From the NCBI RefSeq assembly GCF_018362995.1, contig NZ_CP074372.1, forward strand, positions 1,922,001 to 1,986,000: a stretch of 64,000 bases of DNA. Direction: 5' to 3'. This DNA comes from Chryseobacterium indologenes. GTDB lineage: Bacteria > Bacteroidota > Bacteroidia > Flavobacteriales > Weeksellaceae. Positions 1 through 8,708 of the stretch are shown here, one piece after another; the first letter of the stretch is position 1; every line of letters begins with the position of its first letter. The position numbers were made by a program, and so were the translations under genes. The notes below the pieces were generated by a model. It saw nothing but the letters and a program-made list of their open reading frames with translations. It was not told the DNA's origin and searched no databases.

Positions 1-1756
1 TTTCATTGAAATCTCGAACATATTTTTCCAATAACTCTCTGCGATGAGGAATATAGCCATTTCCATACTTTTGTTGTGATTCATTGACTAAGTCAAATCG
101 AGAAGCAGCCTGTTCTTCAATCGGATCTTCATTTTGAGCATAACTAAAAATAGTCGTTATTTTCAGGTCATGTTCTCCATTTAGTTTTTTTTGTTTAAAA
201 ACCTCATAATAATGAATAACTGCATCTATATCCTGTACACACATCATAGCACAAAATTTTTTATTTTGTGTTTTTTGATTATGATATTGAATTATATAAT
301 CAACAATTGCTTCTTTCCGCTCTGGTGCTTCAAAAACTTCAGATTCATTAATTTCTTCTATTTTTAAGTCAATAATATGATCCTTCTTCTTGAAGGTCTG
401 AATATATTCGACTGAAAATTTCAATACATTTTCATCGCGTATTGCATCGGTAATTACATATTTATGCAAGCATTTTCCAAATAAACTTGTAGTCGTTTTC
501 ATCCCATCCGAGTTTTTCTCTAAAATAGGTGTCCCAGTAAAACCAAAAAGTTGAATATTCGTAAAGTAACCAACAATATTTTTATGAGTATCTCCAAATT
601 GTGAACGGTGACATTCGTCAAAAATAAATACCATTCTTTCATTTTGAATGGATTTCATTTTAAATAAATTTCTACCAGATATAGCATTATTTAGTTTCTG
701 AATAGTTGTCACAATAATTCTAATATTAGGATCATTAAACTTTTGAATCAAATCATCCGTATTAGTTGCTGAACTTACTGAGCCTTTACTAAATTTATCA
801 TACTCCTGATTAGTTTGGTAATCAAGATCTTTTCTATCAACAACAAAAACTACTTTTTTAATTGCAGGTATTTTAGATAAAATCTGACTTGCTTTAAAAC
901 TGGTTAAGGTTTTACCACTTCCTGTTGTATGCCATATATAACCATTCTTTTCAGTATTATAGCCATTCAAAATTTCATTTTCAGTTACCTTTTTTATAAT
1001 ACTTTCTACCGCATAATATTGATATGGTCGCAATACCATTAAACGTTTATCAGTCTCATTTAACACAATATATTTACATATCATTTTACTTATATGACAA
1101 GGTTCCAAGAATGTATCTGTAAAACCATTTAATATATTATTAAGCTGATTATTACTTTCATCAGTCCAATGAAAAGTCTGAAGATATTCTTGATTATGTG
1201 TACCAAAATTGCTAAAATATTTAGTATTTACGCCATTACTAATGATAAATAATTGAATAAAATGAAAAAGTCCTTTTCCTGTTCCAAAACTATGTTTTTG
1301 ATAACGATTGATTTGATTGAAAGCTTCTTTCATATCCAAACCTATTCGTTTGAGTTCTATTTGAACCAAAGGCAGTCCATTTATTAATAATGTAACATCG
1401 TAGCGATTTAGATATGTCCCATCAATTGTCACTTGATTGGTAACCTGATATTCATTTTGGCACCAATGCTCTATATTTAAAAATTCAAAATATAGGTTAT
1501 CTCCATTATCTCGTATAATATGATGTTTTCTTTCACGTAGTATTTTAGCTTTTTCAAATACTGATCCTTTATTGAGAATATTTAATACTTTCTCAAACTC
1601 ACTGTCACTAAACCGTATATTATTATGTATTTCTATTTGAGCTTTTAAATTCGATAATAAACCAGCTTCATCAACAATAGTAATATATTTATATCCCAGT
1701 TTTTGTAATTGTATAATCAATTGGCTTTCTAGAGCCTGTTCGGATTGTTTGCTCAA
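1..1756 (-). CDS. hsdR: Type I restriction enzyme HsdR subunit (3' end missing)
   Basis: This is the restriction and translocation subunit of a type I restriction-modification complex. It cleaves DNA far from an unmethylated target after ATP-driven translocation. The frame is open from a TTG at 1756 to the window edge, giving about 585 residues of a protein usually near 1000. An N-terminal HsdR nuclease-type region contains the fragment LLINGLPLVQIELKR. A helicase Walker A follows (HTTGSGKT), then a DEAD-like box (FIFDECHRS) and motif III (FGFTGTP). No ATG lies near the start; TTG is chosen because a stop codon follows closely upstream at 1769-1771. It lies 101 nt downstream of the recombinase gene on the same strand, so it may be in the hsdMS transcription unit. 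Family assignment is firm; the start is less so. Confidence 0.95.
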   Translation of the reverse strand, partial: MSKQSEQALESQLIIQLQKLGYKYITIVDEAGLLSNLKAQIEIHNNIRFSDSEFEKVLNILNKGSVFEKAKILRERKHHIIRDNGDNLYFEFLNIEHWCQNEYQVTNQVTIDGTYLNRYDVTLLINGLPLVQIELKRIGLDMKEAFNQINRYQKHSFGTGKGLFHFIQLFIISNGVNTKYFSNFGTHNQEYLQTFHWTDESNNQLNNILNGFTDTFLEPCHISKMICKYIVLNETDKRLMVLRPYQYYAVESIIKKVTENEILNGYNTEKNGYIWHTTGSGKTLTSFKASQILSKIPAIKKVVFVVDRKDLDYQTNQEYDKFSKGSVSSATNTDDLIQKFNDPNIRIIVTTIQKLNNAISGRNLFKMKSIQNERMVFIFDECHRSQFGDTHKNIVGYFTNIQLFGFTGTPILEKNSDGMKTTTSLFGKCLHKYVITDAIRDENVLKFSVEYIQTFKKKDHIIDLKIEEINESEVFEAPERKEAIVDYIIQYHNQKTQNKKFCAMMCVQDIDAVIHYYEVFKQKKLNGEHDLKITTIFSYAQNEDPIEEQAASRFDLVNESQQKYGNGYIPHRRELLEKYVRDFNE

Positions 1757-1857
1757 AATAATTATGAATTAAGAGGTTCTTAGCTTTGTTTTAATTTTTG
1801 TATAAATTTAACAAAAGTATTCTGATTGCACAGCTCCTAATCCATAATCAAATAAAC

Positions 1858-2784
1858 TTATCTTAAAGCTTTAAACATTTGCTCAATAGCCTTTTTCTTC
1901 TGTTCCATATTTGGATGAACGTAAAGATTCAAAGTGGTACTTATATTGGAATGCCCCAGCAATACACTGACTGTTTTATAATCACAGTTGCTTTCAATAC
2001 ATCTCGTTGCAAAACTATGTCTTAAACCATGAAATTTAAGTTCAGGCATATTTAATTCCTTCATAAGATTTTTGTAATAACTGCGATAAGTCCTTGGTTC
2101 AGTAGGCTTAGAATCATTAGTCAATACAAAGAATGAAGGATTAACAATTTTCTTAAAGGGTTTTAGTATTCTTAATAAATCCTTACTTATAGGAATATCA
2201 CGTATTGAATTTTTGGTTTTTGGAGTATCAAGGATTAATTCTGTTCTTCGGTTTCCATCTTCTATAACATATATCCTTTGAATAGTTCTATTGACACTAA
2301 TAACACCATTATCTGTATCAATATCTTCCCAAGTAAGAGCACATACTTCCCCAATACGCATACCTGCACTTAAACAAATATAAACGCCCAGATTTCTAAA
2401 TGTAAAATGCTCCTGTATATAGTTCATAATTTTTTTTTGGTCTGCCTTAGTTAGAACTTCGACATTATGTCTTTCACGCTCTGTCGGATACTGAATGTCA
2501 AAAGGAGTATAATTCAACCATTTATTTTTAGCACCAAATTTTAGTATCATTTTTAAAACGATCAGAATATCTTTAATCGTTTTATGGCTTAAACCTTTTT
2601 CAAGCTTTTGAAAAACAAAATTCTGAACGTCCACTTCTTCAATTTCATATCTTTCACCAAAGGCTGGTAATAAATGATTTTCAATTAAAAGCATATAAGC
2701 TGAAAAACTTGATTTTTTCACATACTGTCTTTTATCTGCTTTCCACAGGTTAATTACTTCTGAAAGTTGTTTTTGTTTATTCAT
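1858..2784 (-). CDS. Tyrosine recombinase, probable hsdS invertase
   Basis: A 308-residue tyrosine recombinase with an N-terminal SAM-like core-binding domain (about 1-95) and a C-terminal catalytic domain. The catalytic set is visible: Arg143 in GMRIGEV, Lys189 in a DTPKTK loop, His252-x-x-Arg255 in HGLRHS, His278 in LLGHSN and Tyr288 in LNLYVH. It sits between the inverted hsdS copy (72 nt away) and hsdR. Genes in this position in other bacteria catalyse site-specific inversion of hsdS segments, and the inverted repeats at 2866, 3372, 4827 and 5268 are suitable substrates. The link to hsdS is inferred from position and repeats. A role as an integrase of a mobile island is the main alternative, but no att repeat was seen. 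Confidence 0.9.
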   Translation of the reverse strand: MNKQKQLSEVINLWKADKRQYVKKSSFSAYMLLIENHLLPAFGERYEIEEVDVQNFVFQKLEKGLSHKTIKDILIVLKMILKFGAKNKWLNYTPFDIQYPTERERHNVEVLTKADQKKIMNYIQEHFTFRNLGVYICLSAGMRIGEVCALTWEDIDTDNGVISVNRTIQRIYVIEDGNRRTELILDTPKTKNSIRDIPISKDLLRILKPFKKIVNPSFFVLTNDSKPTEPRTYRSYYKNLMKELNMPELKFHGLRHSFATRCIESNCDYKTVSVLLGHSNISTTLNLYVHPNMEQKKKAIEQMFKALR

Positions 2785-2856
2785 TATTTTTAAAGTTAAA
2801 AAAGCAGCAAAGAAAGCAATAATGGATTAAGGATATTTAATCTCCCAGATAACTTT

Positions 2857-4134
2857 GTGCTAAAGGTTCCTAATTTGAGATTTCCAGGGTTTGAAGAGGA
2901 ATGGGAAGTGAAGAAGCTAGGGGATATTGCTAATAAAGTGAATAGTGGTAAAACTCCATTAGGCGGCGAGGCTATATATATAAAACAAGGCATACTTTTT
3001 ATACGTAGTCAAAATGTCAATAATGATAAATTAGAACTAGAAAACTCCACATTTATTCCAGAATCAGTAAATAATCAAATGAAAAATAGTATTGTCAAAT
3101 CTAATGACATACTACTTAATATAACTGGAGCATCATTGGGAAGAAGTTGTGTAGTCCCTAATGATTTTAAAATAGGAAACGTTAATCAACATGTTTGTAT
3201 TATAAGATTAACCCAACAATACCATCCACGGTTTATTCAACCAATATTCTCTTCTAGTAAAGGTCAAAATATATTTAATAATCTACAAACGGGGAGCGGC
3301 CGAGAAGGTTTAAACTTTGAAAATATCAAAGGTATTAGGCTATCTATTCCCAATTTAAAAGAACAGCAGCGAATTGCTTCATTTTTATCACTTATTGACG
3401 AGAGAATCGGAACCCAAAACAAAATAATTAAGGAGTTAAAATCATCAAAACATTCATTAATAAAAAAAATATTTGACCGAGAACTTCGATTTAAAGATAA
3501 TAATGGTAAATATTATCCAGAATGGAATGAAAAAATGATGAAAGATTTATTTACTTTTAAAGTTACTAGCTCATTTTCTAGAGAAAAACTGAATTATGAA
3601 AATGGAACAGTAAAAAATATTCACTATGGAGATATTCATACAAAGTTTCCAACTCTCTTTGATGCTAAAAAAGAAGTTGTTCCATATATAAATTCAAATA
3701 TAAATATCACAAAGATAAGTGAAGATAGTTATTGTAAAGAAGGAGATATGATATTTGCAGATGCTTCTGAAGACTTAAATGATGTGGGTAAAAGTATTGA
3801 AATTATTAATTTAAATAATCAAAAAATATTAGCTGGATTACATACAATTTTAGCCCGACCAATTAGTAATATCTTTTTAATTGGATTTTCTGGGTATTTA
3901 TTTAAATCACAAAAAGTTAGAGCACAGATTCAAAAAGAATCTCAAGGCTCTAAAGTTTTGAGTATTTCAGTTAATAGATTAGCTAATCTCTTTTTACCTA
4001 TTCCTTGTTTAGAAGAACAAATCAAAATTGCTAATCTGTTTTCATCTATGGATTTAAAATTAAATACAGAAACACAAATACTACAAGAATTAGAAAAACA
4101 AAAAAAGTTTTTCTTACAACAAATGTTTGTATAA
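2857..4134 (+). CDS. hsdS: Inverted, probably silent HsdS specificity subunit
   Basis: A type I specificity subunit of about 425 residues, on the strand opposite to hsdM. It has two target-recognition domains separated by a conserved coiled spacer (about residues 170-215, with IASFLSLIDER) and a second spacer at the C-terminus (ending LQQMFV). The first residues after GTG 2857 match those of the other hsdS (PNLRFPGFE) but lack its MTNKKLKVSN leader. I see no good start or promoter upstream; only 72 nt separate it from the divergent recombinase. It therefore looks like a storage copy whose TRDs reach the expression site at 5326 by inversion. It is intact, with no internal stops. Function is firm by homology; silence is inferred. 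Confidence 0.88.
   Translation: MLKVPNLRFPGFEEEWEVKKLGDIANKVNSGKTPLGGEAIYIKQGILFIRSQNVNNDKLELENSTFIPESVNNQMKNSIVKSNDILLNITGASLGRSCVVPNDFKIGNVNQHVCIIRLTQQYHPRFIQPIFSSSKGQNIFNNLQTGSGREGLNFENIKGIRLSIPNLKEQQRIASFLSLIDERIGTQNKIIKELKSSKHSLIKKIFDRELRFKDNNGKYYPEWNEKMMKDLFTFKVTSSFSREKLNYENGTVKNIHYGDIHTKFPTLFDAKKEVVPYINSNINITKISEDSYCKEGDMIFADASEDLNDVGKSIEIINLNNQKILAGLHTILARPISNIFLIGFSGYLFKSQKVRAQIQKESQGSKVLSISVNRLANLFLPIPCLEEQIKIANLFSSMDLKLNTETQILQELEKQKKFFLQQMFV
2866..2894. repeat. Outer hsdS inverted repeat, left arm
   Basis: A 29-nt sequence beginning GTTCCTAATTTGAG, identical to the reverse complement of 5268-5296. It encodes the shared PNLRFPGF start of both HsdS proteins. Looser similarity continues about 30 nt further into each gene. 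Inversion here would exchange the whole coding region behind the hsdS expression start. Confidence 0.85.
3372..3401. repeat. Central hsdS inverted repeat, left arm
   Basis: A 30-nt sequence (AATTGCTTCATTTT...) identical to the reverse complement of 4827-4856. It encodes IASFLSLIDE in the central spacer of both HsdS proteins. A second shared 16-nt block (AACCCAAAACAAAATA) lies just after it, at 3411-3426 and 4802-4817. Inversion here would swap only the second TRD. Confidence 0.85.
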
Positions 4135-4161
4135 ATTACTATACAAGCATTTGTTGTAAGA
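4112..4161. terminator. Palindrome between convergent hsdS genes
   Basis: Two 22-nt arms, 4112-4133 and 4140-4161, are inverted copies with one mismatch (T4126 against the complement of C4147). They flank a 6-nt loop and contain both stop codons. The arms encode the shared LQQM(F/L)V ends of the two HsdS proteins. The structure could act as a bidirectional terminator and mark the symmetry axis of the invertible region. Confidence 0.6.
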
Positions 4162-5326
4162 GATATTTCTTCTGTCTTTCAAGCTGTTCTAAAATTGCTT
4201 TTTCAGTTTGGATTTTTGAATCGATTTTGAATAAAAAAGATGCTATTTGTTTTTGTTCACCTATACAAGGAATACTAATTTTAATATCAAAAAAATCAGA
4301 TATTCCTACATTTAAAAGACCGTGATTTCGAGCGCCTTCTTGTGCTATCTTTTCAATTTCAATATTTTGAATACCTGATTCAAAATATTGCTCCATGAAA
4401 TCTATACTTACTGATTCATTAAACCTAAAACAAATGTATAATGTTGAAACAATTCCTTTTTCATACATTTTTAGTCTTTTTATAGCTCCCATTGGATATC
4501 CGTTTGAATAGCTTTTGTTATATGCAAAGTCATTTTGTATGAGAAGATAATATCCTAAAACATTTTTCGAAGAAACTGACTTATTAAAGAAATCGAGCTG
4601 ACTTATTAATCCCAACTGAGCTGATATTGTCAATACATTTTGATTATTCTCAGAATTTTTCTGAGTTATTCTTTTTGAAATATCACTCAATTTGTATATT
4701 TCCCATTCGGAAAATTTATTCCCAAAATCATCTTTAAACCTTAGTTTCTGTTTAAATATGTCGTTTCTGAGTTTTTGAATTAAGGATTGATAATGTAATA
4801 GTATTTTGTTTTGGGTTATAATTCTTTCGTCAATAAGTGATAAAAATGAAGCAATTTTCTTTTGTTCAAGAACTACCGGGAAATATATTTTCATTCCTGA
4901 AATCATATCCATTCTAACCGAATCGACTGAATTTTTTGCGGATAATTTTCTTATTCTATCATAGAACTTTTCAGAAAACAAATGATATATGTATTTACCA
5001 TTATACTCTTCTTTAAAATTTCTTAATGCATACACTCTCTGATGAAAATCAAATTTTCCATCAATGTAATGGAAGTTTTTTCCGACCCCAACACCATCCC
5101 CCGATGTAAGAATAGCCTCACCATCATATGAATAACTATCAATTCTTTCGACTGTATTCGATCGAACAAAAAATGGATACTCCCCATCAGAAATTTTATT
5201 CTGCGTATCCTTGTTTCCTGTTTTAATTTCACATACTTCTCCCAACTTCTTTACTTCCCACTCTCCCTCAAACCCTGGAAATCTCAAATTAGGAACGTTA
5301 CTCACTTTTAATTTCTTATTTGTCAT
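4139..5326 (-). CDS. hsdS: Type I specificity subunit HsdS, expressed copy
   Basis: The 395-residue specificity subunit sets the bipartite DNA target of the HsdMS and HsdRMS complexes. It has two TRDs, about 18-150 and 215-355, each followed by a coiled-coil spacer: IASFLSLIDERI near 160-175 and EQKQIASFLFKID near the end. It starts at ATG 5326, 46 nt after the hsdM stop and on the same strand, so it is in the position to be translated with hsdM. Its start, middle and end match the inverted copy at 2857-4134, while the TRDs between them differ. That is the pattern expected of a shuffling pair. The gene as read here may be only one of several forms in the population. Confidence 0.92.
   Translation of the reverse strand: MTNKKLKVSNVPNLRFPGFEGEWEVKKLGEVCEIKTGNKDTQNKISDGEYPFFVRSNTVERIDSYSYDGEAILTSGDGVGVGKNFHYIDGKFDFHQRVYALRNFKEEYNGKYIYHLFSEKFYDRIRKLSAKNSVDSVRMDMISGMKIYFPVVLEQKKIASFLSLIDERIITQNKILLHYQSLIQKLRNDIFKQKLRFKDDFGNKFSEWEIYKLSDISKRITQKNSENNQNVLTISAQLGLISQLDFFNKSVSSKNVLGYYLLIQNDFAYNKSYSNGYPMGAIKRLKMYEKGIVSTLYICFRFNESVSIDFMEQYFESGIQNIEIEKIAQEGARNHGLLNVGISDFFDIKISIPCIGEQKQIASFLFKIDSKIQTEKAILEQLERQKKYLLQQMLV
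4827..4856. repeat. Central hsdS inverted repeat, right arm
   Basis: Reverse complement identical over 30 nt to 3372-3401, placed in the central spacer of the expressed hsdS. The arms are in inverted orientation, so recombination between them inverts rather than deletes the segment. Confidence 0.85.
5268..5296. repeat. Outer hsdS inverted repeat, right arm
   Basis: Reverse complement identical over 29 nt to 2866-2894. It lies about ten codons after the expressed hsdS start, so the leader and translation start stay with hsdM after inversion. Confidence 0.85.
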
Positions 5327-5372
5327 CTTGATAATTTAAACTTCGTTATTATAAACATTAAGGATTAAAGAA

Positions 5373-6932
5373 TTAAAAAACCAATCCTAGTTCTTTAAAA
5401 TAAACATCAATTTCTTTATCAAGTTCAGCACGTCTAACTTCCAAAGATTTAATTTCTTGCATTACAGCCTGAATATCAACTTCTTCTTCAGCTTCAAAAC
5501 TATCTACATACCGGGGTATATTTAGATTATAATCATTTTCTGCAACTTCTTGCAAAGTTGCTAAATGACTATATTTCTCAATTTCAGTTCTATTTCGATA
5601 GGTATTTACAATTTTATCAATATGCTCCTGTCGTAACATATTTTGATTTTTCACCTTTTCAAATTCTTTACTTGCATCAATAAATAAAATATCATTAGGA
5701 ATTTCACGACATTTCTTAAAGACCAAAATACAGGTTGGAATACTTGTCCCATAGAAAATATTTGCAGGCAAACCTATTACAGCATCCAGATAGTTTTTCT
5801 GATCAATAAGATATTTTCGTATATGTAATTCCGCTGCTCCTCGGAATAGAACACCATGAGGTAAAACAATTGCCATTGTCCCATTTTCCGCTAAATGATA
5901 AATCATATGCTGAACAAACGCAAAATCTGCTTTACTGGCAGGAGCTAATTTTCCATATTGACTGAAACGGTCATCATTCAAAAATAATGGATTTGCACTC
6001 CAATTAGCTGAAAATGGTGGATTAGCAACAATAGCTTCAAAAGGCATATCGTTCAAGTGTTGTGGATGCTCTAGAGTATCTTCCTGCTTGATATCAAATT
6101 TAAGATAATGAACACCATGAAGTATCATGTTCATTCGGGCAAGATTATAGGTAGTACGATTCATTTCTTGTCCGTAAAAATTATTGACATCTTTTACTTC
6201 TCTTGCAACACGGAGTAATAAAGATCCCGATCCGCATGTGGGATCATAAACAGATTTTAATCTATTTTTTCCTGTCGTAACAATTTTTGCCAAAATTTTA
6301 GAAACCTCTTGAGGAGTATAGAACTCTCCTGCTTTTTTTCCAGCACCACTAGCAAACTGACCAATCAAATATTCATAAGCATCTCCTAATACATCGAGCT
6401 CTGTATGCTCTAGTTTAAAATCAATTTCATCAAGATGTACTAATACCTTTACGATAATAGCATTTCTTGCTTCTGCAGTTTTTCCAAGTTTTGTACTATT
6501 GAGGTCCATATCTTCAAAAAGATTATCAAAGTCCTCTTCACTTTGGGTTCCCATTGTACTTAATTGGATATTGGTTAAGATTTTTTGTAAATCTTCCAAT
6601 ATAAAAGTATCATAATCACTACTTCCTCGTTTTGCAATCTCACTAAATAGCTCAGAAGGCTTTAGAAAATAACCTAACGTTTCTAATGCTTCCTCTTTAA
6701 CTGCATCGATATATTCTTTTCCTTCCTGAGTATTTTCTTTTATATCTCTAAACTGAATATTATCTTGTTTCAATATTGAATTAGCATAAATCTCCATTTT
6801 TTCAGCCAAATATTTGTAGAAAATAAATCCTAAAATATAATCTCTGAATTCATCTGCATTCATCTTTCCCCTTAGTGTATTAGCAATATTCCAAAGTTGC
6901 TGTTCTAATATTTTTTTTTGTTCTTCTGACAT
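5373..6932 (-). CDS. hsdM: Type I DNA methyltransferase HsdM
   Basis: The 519-residue modification subunit methylates adenine N6 in the target set by HsdS. An HsdM N-terminal helical domain (about 8-150) precedes the methyltransferase core. That core carries the SAM-binding motif DPTCGSG at 230-236 and the catalytic NPPF at 304-307. The GEFYTPQEV segment near 202-210 is typical of HsdM. It starts at ATG 6932 and is the first gene of the leftward operon hsdM-hsdS. Length and motifs are complete, so the methylase is likely active. I could not place a convincing promoter in the 425 nt upstream. Confidence 0.97.
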   Translation of the reverse strand: MSEEQKKILEQQLWNIANTLRGKMNADEFRDYILGFIFYKYLAEKMEIYANSILKQDNIQFRDIKENTQEGKEYIDAVKEEALETLGYFLKPSELFSEIAKRGSSDYDTFILEDLQKILTNIQLSTMGTQSEEDFDNLFEDMDLNSTKLGKTAEARNAIIVKVLVHLDEIDFKLEHTELDVLGDAYEYLIGQFASGAGKKAGEFYTPQEVSKILAKIVTTGKNRLKSVYDPTCGSGSLLLRVAREVKDVNNFYGQEMNRTTYNLARMNMILHGVHYLKFDIKQEDTLEHPQHLNDMPFEAIVANPPFSANWSANPLFLNDDRFSQYGKLAPASKADFAFVQHMIYHLAENGTMAIVLPHGVLFRGAAELHIRKYLIDQKNYLDAVIGLPANIFYGTSIPTCILVFKKCREIPNDILFIDASKEFEKVKNQNMLRQEHIDKIVNTYRNRTEIEKYSHLATLQEVAENDYNLNIPRYVDSFEAEEEVDIQAVMQEIKSLEVRRAELDKEIDVYFKELGLVF

Positions 6933-7357
6933 TCCAATTATTTAATTAGGGATTATTTTTCTTTAAGAAAGCACTAAAATACTAAAGTTTTTGAATCATC
7001 TTTATCTTGCATATACAATATAAATTTATAATTATAAAATTATTTTATTTATTTTTCTATTACTAGTCGGGTTAGGAAAGTAGGACGAGACTCAACATTT
7101 TGACTATATACAAAATAATAATCAATATTCAATTCATAAAGTTTCATCTTTTCTTATACATTGAAACTACTACCCTCTCCTATTTCATCATTTCCTTCAT
7201 TACACACTCTTTTTTCCTTCAAAAAACCATAAAAAACAAACACTATTATCCGGTTTTCATTATCTGATGAATGCCTGCTAAAAAATTCACACTACATTGA
7301 TTTTTTATACATTGTACTGCTTATATTTGATCAGAATAACACAAAAAACACAAAATC
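6933..7357. other. Spacer between the hsdM locus and the accessory region
   Basis: AT-rich divergent intergenic region with no open frame I can support. It should hold the hsdM promoter (leftward) and the promoter of the gene at 7358 (see 7322-7329). I see no tRNA or attachment-site duplication here. Confidence 0.5.
7322..7329 (+). promoter_or_regulatory. Candidate Bacteroidetes promoter box
   Basis: TATATTTG matches the -7 consensus TAnnTTTG, 28 nt before ATG 7358. A TTG at 7297-7299, 22 nt upstream, could serve as the -33 element. Confidence 0.5.
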
Positions 7358-7855
7358 ATGGCACTAGACAATTTAATCAGTATAAGTTTTACCGCTGAAG
7401 AGCTTAGCAACCTTGATCAGGCATTACAAACTATTGAAACGGTTTTATCAGGAAAGACTATCAACCTGACTCCCGAAGAAAGACAACAGTATGGAAGTAT
7501 TGCAGAACAGAACAAACTCTTCGTGAATAAAGCCAAAATCTACATGGAGCAATATCCCCAGCATGTTCCGAATTTCTTAGATAAAGCGGAATTCGATAAG
7601 GATTATCTGGGAAGAGAACAGGTAGAACAACGTCTGCAAATAATGAGTTCATTAACAGAACAGCTGTCTGATACTAAAGTTTTGCTGGATCATGATAACT
7701 ATCACAACGCCATCACCTTCTATAGAAACATGAAATTCCTTTCAGGAGAAAATGTCCCGGGTACCAATGTTATTTATGAAGACATGAAACAGTTTTTTGT
7801 GACAACAGGGGCTTCAACCCCTCCGGCAGCTCCCTCTGATGACGTAAAGAACTGA
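7358..7855 (+). CDS. Hypothetical protein, helical, 165 residues
   Basis: I do not recognise a characterised family. It is a soluble protein without signal peptide or membrane segment. It looks almost fully helical, with a long charged middle (about 30-110) and a low-complexity tail TPPAAPSDD. A TAnnTTTG box lies 28 nt upstream and a strong hairpin follows at 7922, so it is probably a single-gene unit. Composition is ordinary and the start is clear. Confidence 0.7.
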   Translation: MALDNLISISFTAEELSNLDQALQTIETVLSGKTINLTPEERQQYGSIAEQNKLFVNKAKIYMEQYPQHVPNFLDKAEFDKDYLGREQVEQRLQIMSSLTEQLSDTKVLLDHDNYHNAITFYRNMKFLSGENVPGTNVIYEDMKQFFVTTGASTPPAAPSDDVKN

Positions 7856-7921
7856 TAACAATCGGTTGAACAAGTATCAATAGGCGGTTCTGAAGTTCAA
7901 ACACCTATTTCAATAAGTATC

Positions 7922-7947
7922 AATACCCCCTTCCCTAAGGGGGTATT
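7922..7947 (+). terminator. Hairpin terminator
   Basis: Perfect 9-bp stem AATACCCCC / GGGGGTATT with an 8-nt loop, 67 nt after the stop of the gene at 7358. The T-run after it is weak. Confidence 0.6.
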
Positions 7948-8708
7948 ATCATTTAAAAACTGCCTGCAGACAATAAGTAAAGTGTCTTCAGTTTATTCTG
8001 AAATACCTAGAGACACTTAACCAACTTGTTGCCGTTATTTCAAGACCGGTTTCCGATATATTAACCACGTGTTTCAGGGGCTTATTGATGCCGCTATTGA
8101 CACTTACGAGATATCAACAGTCACTTTTATAAATGTTTGGAATGACATGTGTTAATGGCTGAAAATATTTTTGAGTGGTTAGGGATTATGGTCGGAACAG
8201 GTTTGCAGAACATTACGTTTTTCCGTAAGCAAAAAATAGAAATCTTTATTATCATTGCTTCATCTGATCATAATATATGTAAAGATCAATCATTATGAAA
8301 ACATGTACCCTTTTAAATAACACGACAGATTCTGTCGCTTCAAAGAAATATTTTTGTATTAAATCAAAGTCATATTCGGAAATACATGTTAAAAAGTGTT
8401 AAATTTATCGGATTTTATAAATCAGCCAAATGATGGCTAAAAAAACAATAACTATGAAATTTTTATTCCATTACATTCATTCAGCGGATATTCTTCAGCT
8501 ACTTTTAAAACATTTAAAATCAATTTAATGTGTACAAATTTTCATGCATATGAAATACAATATTTTTTTTCTACAAAGAATATTATTTTGAATAGTTTTG
8601 AAATATGTTACAATATAAACCAATTTGATTATCAGAGATCTATCACCAGATAATCAGATTTAACCATGATTTATCATTACAAACAATGTTAACTTAAAAA
8701 ACACGGGA
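7948..8708. other. Long gene-poor spacer
   Basis: About 760 nt without a frame that looks coding on either strand. The second half is very AT-rich and probably carries the promoter of the RHS-region genes. No tRNA, IS end or clear repeat was seen. Confidence 0.5.
8593..8600 (+). promoter_or_regulatory. Candidate promoter box for the T9SS protein gene
   Basis: TAGTTTTG fits TAnnTTTG. It lies 108 nt before ATG 8709, which would leave a long 5' leader. No clear -33 element is visible. Confidence 0.35.

Noticed and set aside
1858..2784. Recombinase as integrase of a mobile island bounded in this window
   Set aside because: No tRNA, no flanking direct repeat and no other mobility gene were seen. 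The hsdS inverted repeats explain it better.
8000..8700. Possible degenerate gene in the long spacer before the T9SS protein
   Set aside because: All frames have frequent stops and I see no recognisable protein fragment.
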